A stretch of DNA of 64,000 bases from an uncultured Vicinamibacterales bacterium. Lineage in GTDB: Bacteria > Acidobacteriota > Vicinamibacteria > Vicinamibacterales > UBA8438. The translations under genes were made by a program, and so were the position numbers. Within the stretch, counting starts at the first letter, position 1; each line of letters opens with the position of its first letter. The DNA lies in contig OY282382.1 in the NCBI GenBank assembly GCA_958295905.1, forward strand, positions 3,806,001-3,870,000, in the 5' to 3' direction. A model generated the notes under the pieces. That model made no database searches. It was not told the origin of the DNA and saw nothing but the letters and a program-made list of their open reading frames with translations. Below, one piece after another: positions 26,611-35,743 of the stretch.

Positions 26611-28143
26611 TCAGGTCCCGGAGGAGCCGTCCCCCCAGGAAGCCTCGAACGGCAGCGCGGCCAAAGCGCGCACGCCCACGCCGGTGGCGCCCTTGGCGCA
26701 GTACGGCTTGTTCTCGTCGTGCCAGGCGGTGCCGGCGATGTCGAGATGGGCCCAGGGCCGGCCGCCGCTGAACGCCTTCAGGAACATCCCCGCGGTGATC
26801 GCCCCGCCGTCGCGCCCCCCGATGTTGGCGAGGTCGGCGGTCTCGCTCTTCAACTGCTCGGCATACTCGTCGAACGCCGGCAGCGGCCACAGCCGCTCCC
26901 CCGCCCCGGCCGCGGTCCGGCGGACGGACTCGACCCACGCCGCCGGCGTCCCCACGAGACCCGAGGCATGATGTCCCAGGGCGACGACGCAGGCGCCGGT
27001 GAGGGTCGCGATGTCCACCAAGTGGGTCGCGCCGAGCTCTTGCGCGAGGATGAGGGCGTCGGCGAGGATCAGCCTCCCCTCGGCGTCCGTGTTGAGCACC
27101 TCGACCCGTTTGCCGTCGGCCGCGGTCAGCACGTCGCCCGGGCGGATGGCCCGCCCTCCCGGCATGTTCTCCACCGCCGGCACGATGCCGATCACGCGCA
27201 CGGGCGGGGCCAGTTGTCCGATCGCCCGCATCGCGCACACCACCGCGGCCCCGCCGGACATGTCGCGCTTCATGAGGTCCATGCCGTCGGACGGCTTGAT
27301 CGAAATGCCTCCGGTGTCGAACGTCACGCCCTTGCCGATCAGACCCAGCACCGGCCCGGTTCCGTCTCCGGCATCCTCGGGCTCGTAGCGCATGACGATG
27401 ACCCGCGGAGGCTCGGCGCTGCCCTGCGCCACGCCCTCGACGAGCCCCATTCCGTGCGAGGCGATGGCCTCTTCGGTGAGCACCTCCACCGAGGTTCGGG
27501 GGCCGCTGGCGAGGTCGAGGGCCCGGTCCGCGAAGACCCGCGGGGTGAACAGGTTCGCGGGCTCGTTGGACAGCTCCCGCGCCAGATTCGAGCAGCTCCC
27601 GAGGAGCGCCCCGCGCCGGGCGGCCGCCTGCACGTCCGCATCCGGCTCGCGGCCCAGGGCCAGATCGACCCCGGCCAGCGGCAGAGTCTCCGGGTCGTCC
27701 GTCTTGAACCGGTCATCGCGAAACGCCCCCAGCACCAACCCCTCGGCGACGGCCTGCACCGTCGACGGCGTCCCGCCGGAACCGCCGCAGACGAAGACGA
27801 GGCGCCGGGCCCGGCGGCTGCGCGCGGCCATGCCGGCGGCCCCGGCCACCGTCCGCGCGCGATCGGCGGCATAGGCGCCGCGGGGGCCCGCCCCCACCAG
27901 GAGCACCCGGCGGGTTCCCCAGGCGGCGTCGGCCACGTCCGTGAGGTACAGCTCGTGGACCTTTCCGCTCAGCTCGCCGGAGGCCCGGGCCCGGCCGATG
28001 GCGCCGGCCGCCGCGGTATCGAGCTCCTGCAGGTCGGTGTTGTCGTCGTCCTCGAAGATCGGCGCGCAGAGAAGATCGGCGCCATAGCTGCGCAGCGCGT
28101 CGGAGCGGCAGTCGACGGGCAGGACTTCGTGTGCCGTGTGCAT
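26611..28143 (-). CDS. pepA: leucyl aminopeptidase (M17)
   Basis: Zinc/manganese aminopeptidase that trims N-terminal residues from peptides in the cytoplasm. The product has 510 residues from the ATG at 28143. The signature NTDAEGRL is present, with GKGVTFDTGGISIKP, DMSGGAAV and the metal ligands around KRDMSG. The N-terminal macro-like domain covers about 1-170. The frame is open further upstream, but TATAAT lies 6 nt before the 28143 ATG and the residues beyond it are Arg/Pro-rich. It converges with ftsK, with 55 nt between stop codons. Confidence 0.95.
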   Translation of the reverse strand: MHTAHEVLPVDCRSDALRSYGADLLCAPIFEDDDNTDLQELDTAAAGAIGRARASGELSGKVHELYLTDVADAAWGTRRVLLVGAGPRGAYAADRARTVAGAAGMAARSRRARRLVFVCGGSGGTPSTVQAVAEGLVLGAFRDDRFKTDDPETLPLAGVDLALGREPDADVQAAARRGALLGSCSNLARELSNEPANLFTPRVFADRALDLASGPRTSVEVLTEEAIASHGMGLVEGVAQGSAEPPRVIVMRYEPEDAGDGTGPVLGLIGKGVTFDTGGISIKPSDGMDLMKRDMSGGAAVVCAMRAIGQLAPPVRVIGIVPAVENMPGGRAIRPGDVLTAADGKRVEVLNTDAEGRLILADALILAQELGATHLVDIATLTGACVVALGHHASGLVGTPAAWVESVRRTAAGAGERLWPLPAFDEYAEQLKSETADLANIGGRDGGAITAGMFLKAFSGGRPWAHLDIAGTAWHDENKPYCAKGATGVGVRALAALPFEASWGDGSSGT

Positions 28144-28149
28144 CGGCGG

Positions 28150-28155
28150 ATTATA
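28150..28155 (-). promoter_or_regulatory. consensus -10 box of pepA
   Basis: A perfect TATAAT on the minus strand ends 6 nt before the pepA ATG. No ribosome binding site fits between them, so the mRNA is probably leaderless. A -35 box is not obvious. Confidence 0.5.
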
Positions 28156-28464
28156 ACGCGCGGCGATCCCGGAACGGGACGCTCCGGGACGCTCCTGCCC
28201 GCGTCCTCTCCCCGCCCGGGGGCGCCCCGGGTCCGCGACCGATGCGCGGGCGCACGTCGGATTTCCTCTGAAAATACGGGGGGACGGCAGGAGGGCCTCT
28301 GGAGGCATCGGGTTGGCGATTCCGCGCCGTTCTCGGCATCGCGGCCCCCTCCCGAACGAGCTTTCTCGGGCTTTGGCGCCTGGGATCCCTCGGGGAGCCG
28401 GTTCCAGCGGCGGCGCCTCGCTTTCTTGACGTGCGCCCCCGATGCTCCCCGATGCGCCGCGCGC

Positions 28465-28493
28465 TGGCGTCCGGGCGGCCGTCGCGCTACAAT
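28465..28493 (+). promoter_or_regulatory. promoter of the PKD-like secreted protein gene
   Basis: TGGCGT (28465-28470), 17 nt, TACAAT (28488-28493), then 6 nt to the ATG at 28500. The arrangement matches that before the glycosyltransferase gene (TACAAT, 6 nt, start). Confidence 0.4.
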
Positions 28494-28499
28494 CGAGCC

Positions 28500-28937
28500 A
28501 TGCATGAATCTGGCTCGCGGCGGTGCGCCGGCGGCATCCCCGCGGGCTTGGCGCTGCTCGTCCTCGCGCTCCCGGCGGGCGCGGCCGCCCAGGATGGCGA
28601 ACGGCCGGAATTGACCCTTCGCGCCCGTCCGAACGTGGCGTTCGCCCCGAACCCGATCTCGTTCACGGGCCTGTTGCGGGGGGGGGCGGACGACTACGAG
28701 GACTTCTACTGCGTCAGCGCCGAGTGGGACTGGGACGACGGGACGGTATCGGAGAGCGTCTTCGACTGCGAGCCCTACGAGCCGGGCGTGAGCGAGATCC
28801 GGCGCCGTTTCTCGCGGCGGCACACCTACCAGAGCGCGGGACGCTACGAGATCCGGCTCAATCTCAAGCGCCGTGACGACGTGGTCACCTCGGCCCGGGT
28901 CCGGGTCACGATCCAGGGCGGCCGATTCCCCGACTGA
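28500..28937 (+). CDS. secreted protein with a PKD-like fold
   Basis: A 145-residue exported protein. A signal peptide is clear (GGIPAGLALLVLALPAGAAAQ, cleavage after AAA/AAQ near residue 30). The mature part has FAPNPISFTGLLRGG, AEWDWDDGT and a late HTYQSAGRYEIRLNL, the pattern of one PKD/immunoglobulin-like beta sandwich (W-D-W-D-D-G and H-x-Y-x-x-x-G-x-Y). Two Cys residues (in YCVSA and FDCEP) could form a disulfide. Probably a periplasmic or surface binding module; partner unknown. The start follows a TACAAT box by 6 nt. Its 3' end overlaps the JAMM gene tail-to-tail by 32 nt. Confidence 0.75.
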   Translation: MHESGSRRCAGGIPAGLALLVLALPAGAAAQDGERPELTLRARPNVAFAPNPISFTGLLRGGADDYEDFYCVSAEWDWDDGTVSESVFDCEPYEPGVSEIRRRFSRRHTYQSAGRYEIRLNLKRRDDVVTSARVRVTIQGGRFPD

Positions 28938-29346
28938 CCGTCGTGCGCAGCTCGACCGATCTCAATCGGCCGCCGTCGAGGCGGTAGGCCCGTACTTCCG
29001 ACAGGGCCGGCGACGCGATTACGTACAGCAGCCCGGTGTCGTCGGCTTCCCGCGTATCCGTCGCGGACGGCAACGGCGGTGATGCGGGATGGGAGTGATA
29101 GGCGCCGATCACCGCGAGGCCGACCCGACGGGCGGTCCTGATGGCGGCGAAGTGGTCGGCCGGGTCGATCAGATACCGGGTACGACTCTGCCGCAGGTTG
29201 CGGGCGGGATGGGCGCGCGTGATCTGCGTGCCGGTACCCGTGGCGAGACCGATGAGCAGACCGCAGCACTCGTCCGGCAGGGCGCGGCGCGCATGCTCGA
29301 GAATGCCGTCGCGCACCGCGCGGCGGATATGAACGACGTCGCCCAC
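28906..29346 (-). CDS. JAMM (M67) family metallopeptidase
   Basis: A Zn-dependent isopeptidase-like protein of about 146 residues. The JAMM motif YHSHPASPPLPSATDTREA gives the His-x-His and Asp zinc ligands, and the Glu in LPDECCGLLIG is the catalytic acid. Prokaryotic members remove sulfur-carrier or ubiquitin-like tails, or cleave cysteine conjugates; which applies here is unknown. The start is uncertain: the GTG at 29346 (VGDVVHIRRAVRDG) is preferred because the frame upstream (to 29424) runs into a direct repeat. It lies 119 nt downstream of tyrA and may be the tail of the aromatic operon. Confidence 0.82.
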   Translation of the reverse strand: MGDVVHIRRAVRDGILEHARRALPDECCGLLIGLATGTGTQITRAHPARNLRQSRTRYLIDPADHFAAIRTARRVGLAVIGAYHSHPASPPLPSATDTREADDTGLLYVIASPALSEVRAYRLDGGRLRSVELRTTVSRGIGRPGS

Positions 29347-29359
29347 GGTAAGGGATGCT

Positions 29360-29465
29360 CCCCTGCTCCGGCGGACCCGGCTCCGCGGGGTCCGCGGGAG
29401 CGCAGAACGGGGTGAGGGACGCATGGACGATGCCCCCCTGCTCCGGCGGACCCGGCTCCGCGGGG
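29360..29465. repeat. 31-bp direct repeat between tyrA and the JAMM gene
   Basis: CCCCTGCTCCGGCGGACCCG plus 11 more bases occurs at 29360-29390 and 29435-29465 (period 75). Each unit is itself a near-palindrome (CTCCGGCGGACCCGGCTCCG region). The second copy abuts the tyrA stop codon. On the minus strand the repeat could fold downstream of tyrA, but no T-run follows. Confidence 0.85.
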
Positions 29466-30401
29466 CTACTCCTGCCGCCGATCGCCGCGCAGCCGGGCCA
29501 GATGCGCCCGCCAGACACCGGCCGAGTCGAAGACGCGATCGATTTCCTCCCCGGTATCCAGCCCCGAACGGAGCGCCTGCAGCTCGGCGATGAAGTCGTC
29601 GAGGGCATCGCCGACGGCATCGGCGTTCGAGCGGCAGATGTCCCGCCAGATGTCCGGCGGGCTCGACGCGAGTCGGGTGGCGTCGAACAATCCCCGCCCG
29701 GTCAGCGCCAATCCGCGTTCCCCGGCCCGGTTGCCGACGACGTGCATGAGGGCGCTGGCCGCGAGCTGCGGCAGGTGGCTGACGAACGCGAGAAGCCTAT
29801 CGTGCTCCGCCGGGTCGAGCACGTGGGGCTCGGCGCCGAGGGTCCGGACGAACTCAGACAACCGCTCCAACACCCCTGCCGCCGCCGCGCCGTCCGGCGT
29901 GAACAGCCAGGGGCGCTTGACGAACAGATCCGGACGGGCGTGTTCGATCCCGCCCCGCGGGGCCCCGCCGAGGGGATGTCCACCCACGAACGTGAACCGC
30001 GACGGAAGCTGGCGGGCCGCCTCGACCGTCGTGCGTTTGGTGCTCCCGACGTCGGTCACCACGGCGGCGGTCGTGACGTGCCGCTCCAGCTCCGCGAGCC
30101 GGTCTATGTTCTGTTCGATCGGCGCCGCGAGAATGACGAGATCGGCCCCGGCCATGACGACCGGGTCGTCGGCGGCCACGTCGATCGCGTGGAGCACCAT
30201 CGCCTTCTCGAGGACCTCCTTGCGATCGACGCCGATGACGAGGCAGGAAGGCCAGTGCCGGCGCGCCGCGAGCGCGATCGAGCCGCCGATGAGCCCGAGC
30301 CCGACGATCGCCACCTTGTCGAACGGCGGCGGGCCCGCCGCCGCGGGTTGCGGCTGGAGCATCGGAAGGGTCCGGGGAGGGTCGGTCACCGGTTTCACCA
30401 C
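29466..30401 (-). CDS. tyrA: prephenate dehydrogenase
   Basis: Oxidative decarboxylation of prephenate (or arogenate) on the route to tyrosine. A 311-residue protein with the Rossmann motif VAIVGLGLIGGSIALA (about 30-45), VILAAPIEQN, VTDVGSTKR and the catalytic-His region FVGGHPLGGAPRGG, then SHLPQLAASALM. It has no ACT or mutase domain. GTG start at 30401 or 30398; the first 28 residues are Pro-rich. It follows the DAHP synthase gene by 3 nt as the last clear member of the aromatic operon. Prephenate versus arogenate and NAD versus NADP are not decidable by eye. Confidence 0.93.
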   Translation of the reverse strand: MVKPVTDPPRTLPMLQPQPAAAGPPPFDKVAIVGLGLIGGSIALAARRHWPSCLVIGVDRKEVLEKAMVLHAIDVAADDPVVMAGADLVILAAPIEQNIDRLAELERHVTTAAVVTDVGSTKRTTVEAARQLPSRFTFVGGHPLGGAPRGGIEHARPDLFVKRPWLFTPDGAAAAGVLERLSEFVRTLGAEPHVLDPAEHDRLLAFVSHLPQLAASALMHVVGNRAGERGLALTGRGLFDATRLASSPPDIWRDICRSNADAVGDALDDFIAELQALRSGLDTGEEIDRVFDSAGVWRAHLARLRGDRRQE

Positions 30402-30404
30402 GGG

Positions 30405-31454
30405 TCAGGTCCCCCAGCCGCGATAGGCGGCCGGCTCGAGACAGATGCTGCGCCCGATGGCCGGCGCGATGATCCGCAGCTCGGCCATGAGGCGGTCGAA
30501 CTGGGCCGGGAAGATCGACTGCGCGCCGTCGCTCAGGGCATGGTCGGGATCCGGATGGACCTCGATGATCAGGCCGTCGGCGCCGGCCGCGATCGCCGCG
30601 CGGGCCATCGGGGCGACCTTGTCGCGCAGGCCGGTGCCGTGGCTGGGGTCGGCGATGATCGGGAGATGGCTCAGCTTCTGGACCACCGGGACCGCGGAGA
30701 TGTCCATGGTGTTCCGGGTATAGTTCTCGAACGTCCGGATGCCGCGCTCGCACAGGACGACGTTCGGGTTGCCCCCCGACAGCAGGTACTCCGCCGACAG
30801 CAGCCACTCTTCAATGTTGGCCGAGATGCCCCGTTTGAGGAGAATCGGCGTGCCGCTCCGCCCCAGCTCCCGCAACAGGCTGTAGTTCTGCATGTTGCGG
30901 GCACCCACCTGCAGAATGTCCGCATACCGGGACACCAGCTCGATCTGGCTGACGTCCATGACCTCGGAGACCACCTTCAGGCCCTCGGCGTCGGCCGCCG
31001 CGCGCATCAGCCGCAGCGCCTCCTCTCCCAGCCCCTGGAAGCTGTAGGGCGAGCTCCGCGGCTTGAAGGCGCCGCCCCGCAGCACCTTCGCGCCCGCGTT
31101 CTTCACGGCCGCGGCGGCCGCGCCGATCTGCTCCTCGGTCTCCACCGAGCAGGGCCCGGCCATGACGATCACCTCGTCGCCGCCGACCCGGACCTCACCC
31201 AAGGGAACGGTGGTGTTCTCGGGCCTGAACGTCCGGCTGGCGAGCTTGTAGGGCTCGGTGATCCGCGCGACTTCCTGGACGCCGTCCATCACCTCGATGA
31301 GACGGGCGTCGAACGACCGGACGCCCCCCACCGCGCCCAGCATGCTGCGAAGCTGATCGGTCGACCGGTGCACGTCGAACTGGTGTTCCACCAGGTGCGC
31401 GATGACCCGCTGAATCTGCTCTTCGCTCGCGCGTTCTTCCATGACGACAACCAT
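30405..31454 (-). CDS. aroF: DAHP synthase, type I-beta
   Basis: First step of the shikimate pathway: phosphoenolpyruvate plus erythrose 4-phosphate gives DAHP. The 349 residues have an N-terminal ferredoxin-like regulatory domain (about 1-75, [20 protein letters not shown]), as in Thermotoga DAHPS. A barrel follows with [55 protein letters not shown] and [11 protein letters not shown]. The small N-terminal domain is where Phe/Tyr inhibit in characterised relatives. It sits between the chorismate mutase gene (46 nt upstream) and tyrA (3 nt downstream), so pathway entry and the tyrosine branch are co-expressed with trp. Confidence 0.95.
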   Translation of the reverse strand: MVVVMEERASEEQIQRVIAHLVEHQFDVHRSTDQLRSMLGAVGGVRSFDARLIEVMDGVQEVARITEPYKLASRTFRPENTTVPLGEVRVGGDEVIVMAGPCSVETEEQIGAAAAAVKNAGAKVLRGGAFKPRSSPYSFQGLGEEALRLMRAAADAEGLKVVSEVMDVSQIELVSRYADILQVGARNMQNYSLLRELGRSGTPILLKRGISANIEEWLLSAEYLLSGGNPNVVLCERGIRTFENYTRNTMDISAVPVVQKLSHLPIIADPSHGTGLRDKVAPMARAAIAAGADGLIIEVHPDPDHALSDGAQSIFPAQFDRLMAELRIIAPAIGRSICLEPAAYRGWGT

Positions 31455-31500
31455 GACCCCGCCTTCCTCCTGTCTCGGCGCCCGCCCCGATCCGCCCGCG

Positions 31501-31815
31501 TCACCCCGACGAACGCTCCAAGCGCCGGGCTTCGTCGATGATGCGCTCGAACAGCCGCGTCATCGCGTCCCCATCGAGCGGGCCGGCGTTCTCCGACCGC
31601 ACGTGATTCAGCACCTCGCGCTCGCGATGCGGCTGATAGACCTCGAGCCCCACGGTCTCCTTGAGCCGTCCGATCTCCTGCGCACAGCCCGCCCGCTCGT
31701 TCAGCAACGCCACGAGCCGGGCGTCGAGCTCGTCCATCCGGTTCCGAATCTCCGTGATCCGCCGTTCCACCGCCGCCGCCCCGGGCGACGCGGATTGCCG
31801 GTTTCCTGACGTCAT
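31501..31815 (-). CDS. chorismate mutase (AroQ type)
   Basis: Converts chorismate to prephenate. A 104-residue all-helical protein: [20 protein letters not shown] carries the first catalytic Arg, [13 protein letters not shown] the Lys region, and [18 protein letters not shown] the second Arg/Glu set. No prephenate dehydratase domain is attached. The start is taken as the ATG at 31815, with GGGAGGGAGG about 10 nt upstream. The ATG at 31848 (MTQSREGG) is the alternative; further upstream is repeat sequence. It lies between trpA (162 nt away) and the DAHP synthase gene. Confidence 0.9.
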   Translation of the reverse strand: MTSGNRQSASPGAAAVERRITEIRNRMDELDARLVALLNERAGCAQEIGRLKETVGLEVYQPHREREVLNHVRSENAGPLDGDAMTRLFERIIDEARRLERSSG

Positions 31816-31977
31816 GCCGCGCGCGCCTCCCTCCCGGCTCTGGGTCATCGCCGTCCTTCGGCTCCGCCCGCCGCCGAACCAACCCACGGCGCCTTCCACG
31901 GCGCATGCTCCCAGCCTGGAAATCGTGGCCTGCGGCTTCGCCGGCCGCCCGGCCAATCGTCCCGCCGGCGCGCCGTT
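31816..31977. repeat. hairpin-repeat relatives in the trpA/chorismate mutase gap
   Basis: The 162-nt gap contains pieces shared with the hairpin repeat family: CGAACCAACCC near 31874, CCTGCGGCTTCGCC near 31930, and GCCGTTCTACGGCGCC at about 31970-31985. The last is a palindrome that includes the trpA stop codon. This copy is more diverged than those at 46.9 and 53.6 kb. Confidence 0.5.
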
Positions 31978-32790
31978 CTACGGCGCCGGCGCCAGGTCTG
32001 CGTCGCCCTTCAGCCAGGCCACGTAGCCCTCGACCGCGGTCACCAAGCCGCTCGAGTCCGCCCGGCGGGCGATCGTGTCCACCAGCGCGCTTCCCACCAC
32101 CCCGGCGTCCGCGTACCGTCCCACCTCGCGCAGATGCTCGGGGCTCGACAGCCCGAATCCGATCGCCACCGGCAACGCCGTCACCGCCCGAATCCGCTCC
32201 ACGAGCCCGCGCACGCCGGCCGCCATCTCCGCCCGCGCACCCGTCACCCCGAGCCTCGAGATGCCGTAGAGAAAACCGCGCCCCAGATCGGCCGCCCGCC
32301 GGATCCGATCGTCGCTCGTCGTCGGGCTCAGCAAGAAGATCGGATCGATGCCCGCGTCCACGACGGTCCGACGAAAACCGTCTCCTTCTTCAATCGGCAG
32401 ATCGAGCATGAGCACGCCGTCGACGCCCGCCGCCGCCGCCCGGGCGGCGAAACGGTCCGGCCCCAGGCGGAGCACGGGGTTCGCATAGGTGAACACCACC
32501 ACCGCGGCGCGGAGCTCCGCGCGCACGCTCTCGATGAGATCCAGCGTACCGGTCAGGGTCGTGCCGGACGCCAGGGCGCGTTCCGAGGCGCGCTGGATGA
32601 CCGGTCCGTCGGCCAGGGGATCGGAGAACGGCACGCCGACCTCGATCACGTCCGCCCCGGCCCGGTCCAACGCCCGGAGAATGGCCCCCGAGCGCTCCCG
32701 ATCGGGATCGCCCGCGGTGACGTAGGTCACCAGACCGGTGCGGCCGGCGGCGCGCAGGTCCGCAAAGCGGTCCGCAATGCGCGAGCTCAT
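31978..32790 (-). CDS. trpA: tryptophan synthase alpha subunit
   Basis: Cleaves indole-3-glycerol phosphate to indole, which is channelled to TrpB. The 270-residue barrel has the catalytic Glu50 in [15 protein letters not shown] and Asp61 next to it. Also visible are [21 protein letters not shown] and [13 protein letters not shown]. The ATG at 32790 overlaps the trpB stop by 4 nt (ATGA), indicating translational coupling. The stop codon lies within a GGCGCCG-type palindrome of the local repeat family. Confidence 0.96.
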   Translation of the reverse strand: MSSRIADRFADLRAAGRTGLVTYVTAGDPDRERSGAILRALDRAGADVIEVGVPFSDPLADGPVIQRASERALASGTTLTGTLDLIESVRAELRAAVVVFTYANPVLRLGPDRFAARAAAAGVDGVLMLDLPIEEGDGFRRTVVDAGIDPIFLLSPTTSDDRIRRAADLGRGFLYGISRLGVTGARAEMAAGVRGLVERIRAVTALPVAIGFGLSSPEHLREVGRYADAGVVGSALVDTIARRADSSGLVTAVEGYVAWLKGDADLAPAP

Positions 32791-34064
32791 GCCTTCGACT
32801 CCGATCCGGAGGCCCCGCCGGCCGCGGCGGGGTCGACGCCGAACCCCCGGTCGCGCGCGATCTCGACGTCCTTGTCCCCTCGGCCGGAGAGGTTGACGAG
32901 GAGAACCGCCCGCGGATCGCAGCCCGCGGCCACCGTTTCGACATGGGCCAGCGCGTGCGCCGACTCGAGCGCGGGAATGATCCCTTCCAGCCGCGCCACC
33001 CGCTGAAACGCCTGCAGCGCCTGGTCGTCCGACACCCAGGTGTATTCCGCGCGCCCGAGATCGCGCAACCACGCATGCTCGGGGCCCACCGCCGCGTAGT
33101 CCAGACCGGCCGACACCGAATGGGTCGGCTCGATGTTGCCGTGCAGGTCCTGGAGGATGATGCTCCGCGTGCCCTGCAGGACCCCGACCGCGCCGGTGGC
33201 GAACCGCGCCGCATGACGGCCGGAGACGAGGGCCTCGCCGCCCGCCTCCACCCCGATCAACCGCACCTGGGCGTCGTCGACGAACCCGTCGAAGATGCCC
33301 AGGGCGTTGCTGCCGCCGCCCACGCAGGCGACGACCGCCGCCGGCAACTGCCCGGTCAGGTCCAGGATCTGCCGCCTTGCCTCGCGTCCGATGACCGACT
33401 GGAACTCGCGCACCATCAGCGGGTAGGGATGAGGACCGAGCACCGACCCCAACAGATAGTAGGTGTCGTAGACGTTGGTCACCCAGTCGCGCATCGCCTC
33501 GTTGATAGCGTCCTTCAGGGTCCGGCGGCCCGCGTCCACGCCGGTCACCTTCGCGCCGAGCAAACGCATCCTGACCACGTTCAGGGCTTGGCGCGCCATG
33601 TCCTCGGCCCCCATGTAGACCTCGCAGGCGAGCCCCAGCAGGGCGCAGGCGGTGGCGGTGGCCACCCCGTGCTGTCCCGCGCCGGTCTCCGCCACCACCC
33701 GGCGCTTGCCCATCCGGACCGCCAGCAGCGCCTGCCCGAGCGCGTTGTTGATCTTGTGGGCGCCGGTGTGCGCAAGGTCCTCGCGCTTGAGGAACACCCG
33801 GGCGCCCCCCAGTTGCTCGGACCACCGGCCGGCTTCGTACATCGGAGTCGGGCGGCCGACGACCCGATCGAGGAGGATGACGAGCTCCTGCCGAAAAGCC
33901 GAATCGGCGCGGGCGGCGAGGTACGCCTCTTCCAACTCCGCCACCGGCGCCACCAGGGTCTCGGGAACGAAGCGGCCGCCGTAGGCGCCGAAGTATCCGC
34001 GCGCGTCCGGATCCCGTTGCCCGAAGACCGCGCCGACCGCGGCGGTGGTGTCCGTCGTCGTCAT
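32787..34064 (-). CDS. trpB: tryptophan synthase beta subunit
   Basis: PLP enzyme joining indole and serine into tryptophan. The product has 425 residues from the ATG at 34064. [14 protein letters not shown] opens the fold, the PLP lysine is Lys104 in [12 protein letters not shown], and [12 protein letters not shown] is the phosphate-binding loop. It is the classical TrpB1 type that pairs with TrpA. The frame is open to 34217, but the added residues are Arg/Gly-rich and lie in a 165-nt gap after trpF. That gap holds a CCCCCC...GGGGGG hairpin and could carry an internal promoter. It overlaps trpA by 4 nt. Confidence 0.96.
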   Translation of the reverse strand: MTTTDTTAAVGAVFGQRDPDARGYFGAYGGRFVPETLVAPVAELEEAYLAARADSAFRQELVILLDRVVGRPTPMYEAGRWSEQLGGARVFLKREDLAHTGAHKINNALGQALLAVRMGKRRVVAETGAGQHGVATATACALLGLACEVYMGAEDMARQALNVVRMRLLGAKVTGVDAGRRTLKDAINEAMRDWVTNVYDTYYLLGSVLGPHPYPLMVREFQSVIGREARRQILDLTGQLPAAVVACVGGGSNALGIFDGFVDDAQVRLIGVEAGGEALVSGRHAARFATGAVGVLQGTRSIILQDLHGNIEPTHSVSAGLDYAAVGPEHAWLRDLGRAEYTWVSDDQALQAFQRVARLEGIIPALESAHALAHVETVAAGCDPRAVLLVNLSGRGDKDVEIARDRGFGVDPAAAGGASGSESKA

Positions 34065-34229
34065 AGGCTCCCTCGTCACGCCTTGTCGCGCCGGGCGTCC
34101 TTCAACCCGCCGGCGCCCCCCGGCACCCTGGGGGGAGTGATCGATACCAGGTGGCCAACCGCACCCAGGCGCAGCCCGTCTTCCACGATCCCGTTCGCGC
34201 GCTTGGCGGGACAGCACCGGTAGTCTTCG

Positions 34230-34877
34230 TCAGCGTCCCTGACCAACCGGTGCGGTTGCCGCCGGTTCCCCGGCCGCCAAAGCGGCAAAGAATGCGCGCA
34301 GGCGCTCCGGGTCCTTCACCCCCGGCTCCGACTCCACCCCCGACGACACGTCCAGGCCGTAGGGCGCGACCTGCCGCACCGCGTCGGCCACGTTCCCGGC
34401 CCGCAGCCCCCCCGACAACACCAGCGGACGCCGCCGCGCCATCCGCGCCGCGCGGCTCCAGTCGACCCGCCGCCCCGTGCCCCCCATCCGCACCGGGTCG
34501 AACGCATCGACGAGGAGGGTCGCCCCGGACCACACCGATTCCGGATCTTCGCCGCCGCCGGACAGCCGCACCGCCTTGATGACGCGCCGGCGGCACCGCC
34601 GGCACACCGCGGTCGACTCCCGCCCATGCAGCTGCACCGCGCCGAGCCCGACCTCGTCGGCGATCGCGTTGACTTCGTCGACCGGCTGATCGACGAACAC
34701 CCCCACCCCGCTCACGTGCGGCGGCAGTCCGCCGAGGATCGCCGCCGCGGCCTCCGGCTCCACGAACCGCGGGCTGCGGGGCCAGAAGATGAAGCCCACC
34801 CACGCCGCGCCGAGCCGCGCCGCGAGGTCCGCGTCCTGCGGCCGCGTGATGCCGCAGATCTTGACCGGCACGGTCAT
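34230..34877 (-). CDS. trpF: phosphoribosylanthranilate isomerase
   Basis: Third step of tryptophan synthesis, an Amadori rearrangement. A 215-residue barrel starting MTVPVKICGITRPQDADLAA, with the catalytic Cys in KICGIT and the catalytic Asp in LVDAFDP. VGVFVDQPVDEVN and LSGGLRAGNVADAV are family features. The ATG at 34877 overlaps the trpC stop by 4 nt. The last residues are Ala/Pro-rich and extend slightly beyond the usual end. Confidence 0.95.
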   Translation of the reverse strand: MTVPVKICGITRPQDADLAARLGAAWVGFIFWPRSPRFVEPEAAAAILGGLPPHVSGVGVFVDQPVDEVNAIADEVGLGAVQLHGRESTAVCRRCRRRVIKAVRLSGGGEDPESVWSGATLLVDAFDPVRMGGTGRRVDWSRAARMARRRPLVLSGGLRAGNVADAVRQVAPYGLDVSSGVESEPGVKDPERLRAFFAALAAGEPAATAPVGQGR

Positions 34878-35743
34878 CGCGCGCCCCCCGCCGACACGCC
34901 CCCGGCGGCCGGGGCGGTCTCCGGCGCCGGGACCGCGGCCAGCAGATCGCGGAGGGCGGTCCCGGGGTCGGGGGCGGTCATGAAGGTCTCTCCGATCAGG
35001 AACGCCGGGTAGCCGGCCGCGCCCAGCCGCACGAGGTCGGCGCCCGTCCGCAGACCGCTCTCCGCCACCCCGATCGCGCCCGCCGGCATCTGCCCGGCGA
35101 GCCGGCGCGATGCCTCGACGTCGACGGCCAAGGTCCGCAGGTTGCGGTTGTTCACCCCGATGACCCCCGCCCCGGCCCGCGCCGCCCGGTCCAGCTCTTC
35201 CCCGTCGTGCACCTCGACGAGGACCCCCAGCCCCAACGCCGTCGCCCGGGCGCGAAGCGCGCCGAGCTCGGCGTCGTCGAGGGCGGCGGCAATCAGCAGC
35301 ACCGCGTCGGCGCCGGCCGCCGCCGCCTCCAGCAACTGATACGGGGCGACGATGAAGTCCTTGCGGAGCACGGGGATGCCGACGGCGGCCCGCACCGCGC
35401 GCAGGTGGTCGAGCGACCCGTCGAAGAACGTCGGCTCCGTCAGCACGGAGACCGCCGCCGCCCCGTTCCGTTCGTAGGCCGCGGCGATGGCCTCGGGCCG
35501 GTAGTCGCGGCGAAGAATCCCCCGCGAAGGCGACCGGCGCTTGCACTCCGCGATGACGTTGGCGCCGCCGGGTGCGGTCAGGGCCGCCTCGAACCGGGCC
35601 CGGCCGTCGAGGGCCGGCGGGACCCTGGACGCCAGGACCGTCTCCGGACAACGGCGCCGGCGGTCGCGCACCGCCTGCCGGGTGGCGGCGACGATCGTCG
35701 CCAGCAGGTCCGGGCCGGGGTCGAAGCGCGGGTTCGACGTCAT
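34874..35743 (-). CDS. trpC: indole-3-glycerol phosphate synthase
   Basis: Ring closure that forms indole-3-glycerol phosphate. A 289-residue barrel: the catalytic Lys is in VIAECKRRSPSRG, the second Lys in VLRKDFIVAPYQL, and the catalytic Glu in VLVEVHDGEEL. GVNNRNLRTL and AESGLRTGADLVRLG complete the phosphate site. It is not fused to trpF, which follows as a separate, overlapping gene (ATGA). The C-terminal tail (about 265-289) is Ala/Pro-rich and probably disordered. It overlaps trpD by 4 nt. Confidence 0.96.
   Translation of the reverse strand: MTSNPRFDPGPDLLATIVAATRQAVRDRRRRCPETVLASRVPPALDGRARFEAALTAPGGANVIAECKRRSPSRGILRRDYRPEAIAAAYERNGAAAVSVLTEPTFFDGSLDHLRAVRAAVGIPVLRKDFIVAPYQLLEAAAAGADAVLLIAAALDDAELGALRARATALGLGVLVEVHDGEELDRAARAGAGVIGVNNRNLRTLAVDVEASRRLAGQMPAGAIGVAESGLRTGADLVRLGAAGYPAFLIGETFMTAPDPGTALRDLLAAVPAPETAPAAGGVSAGGAR

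Noticed and set aside
29355-31541. 728-codon plus-strand frame opposite tyrA and DAHP synthase
   Set aside because: A shadow frame: both minus-strand genes show full catalytic motifs.
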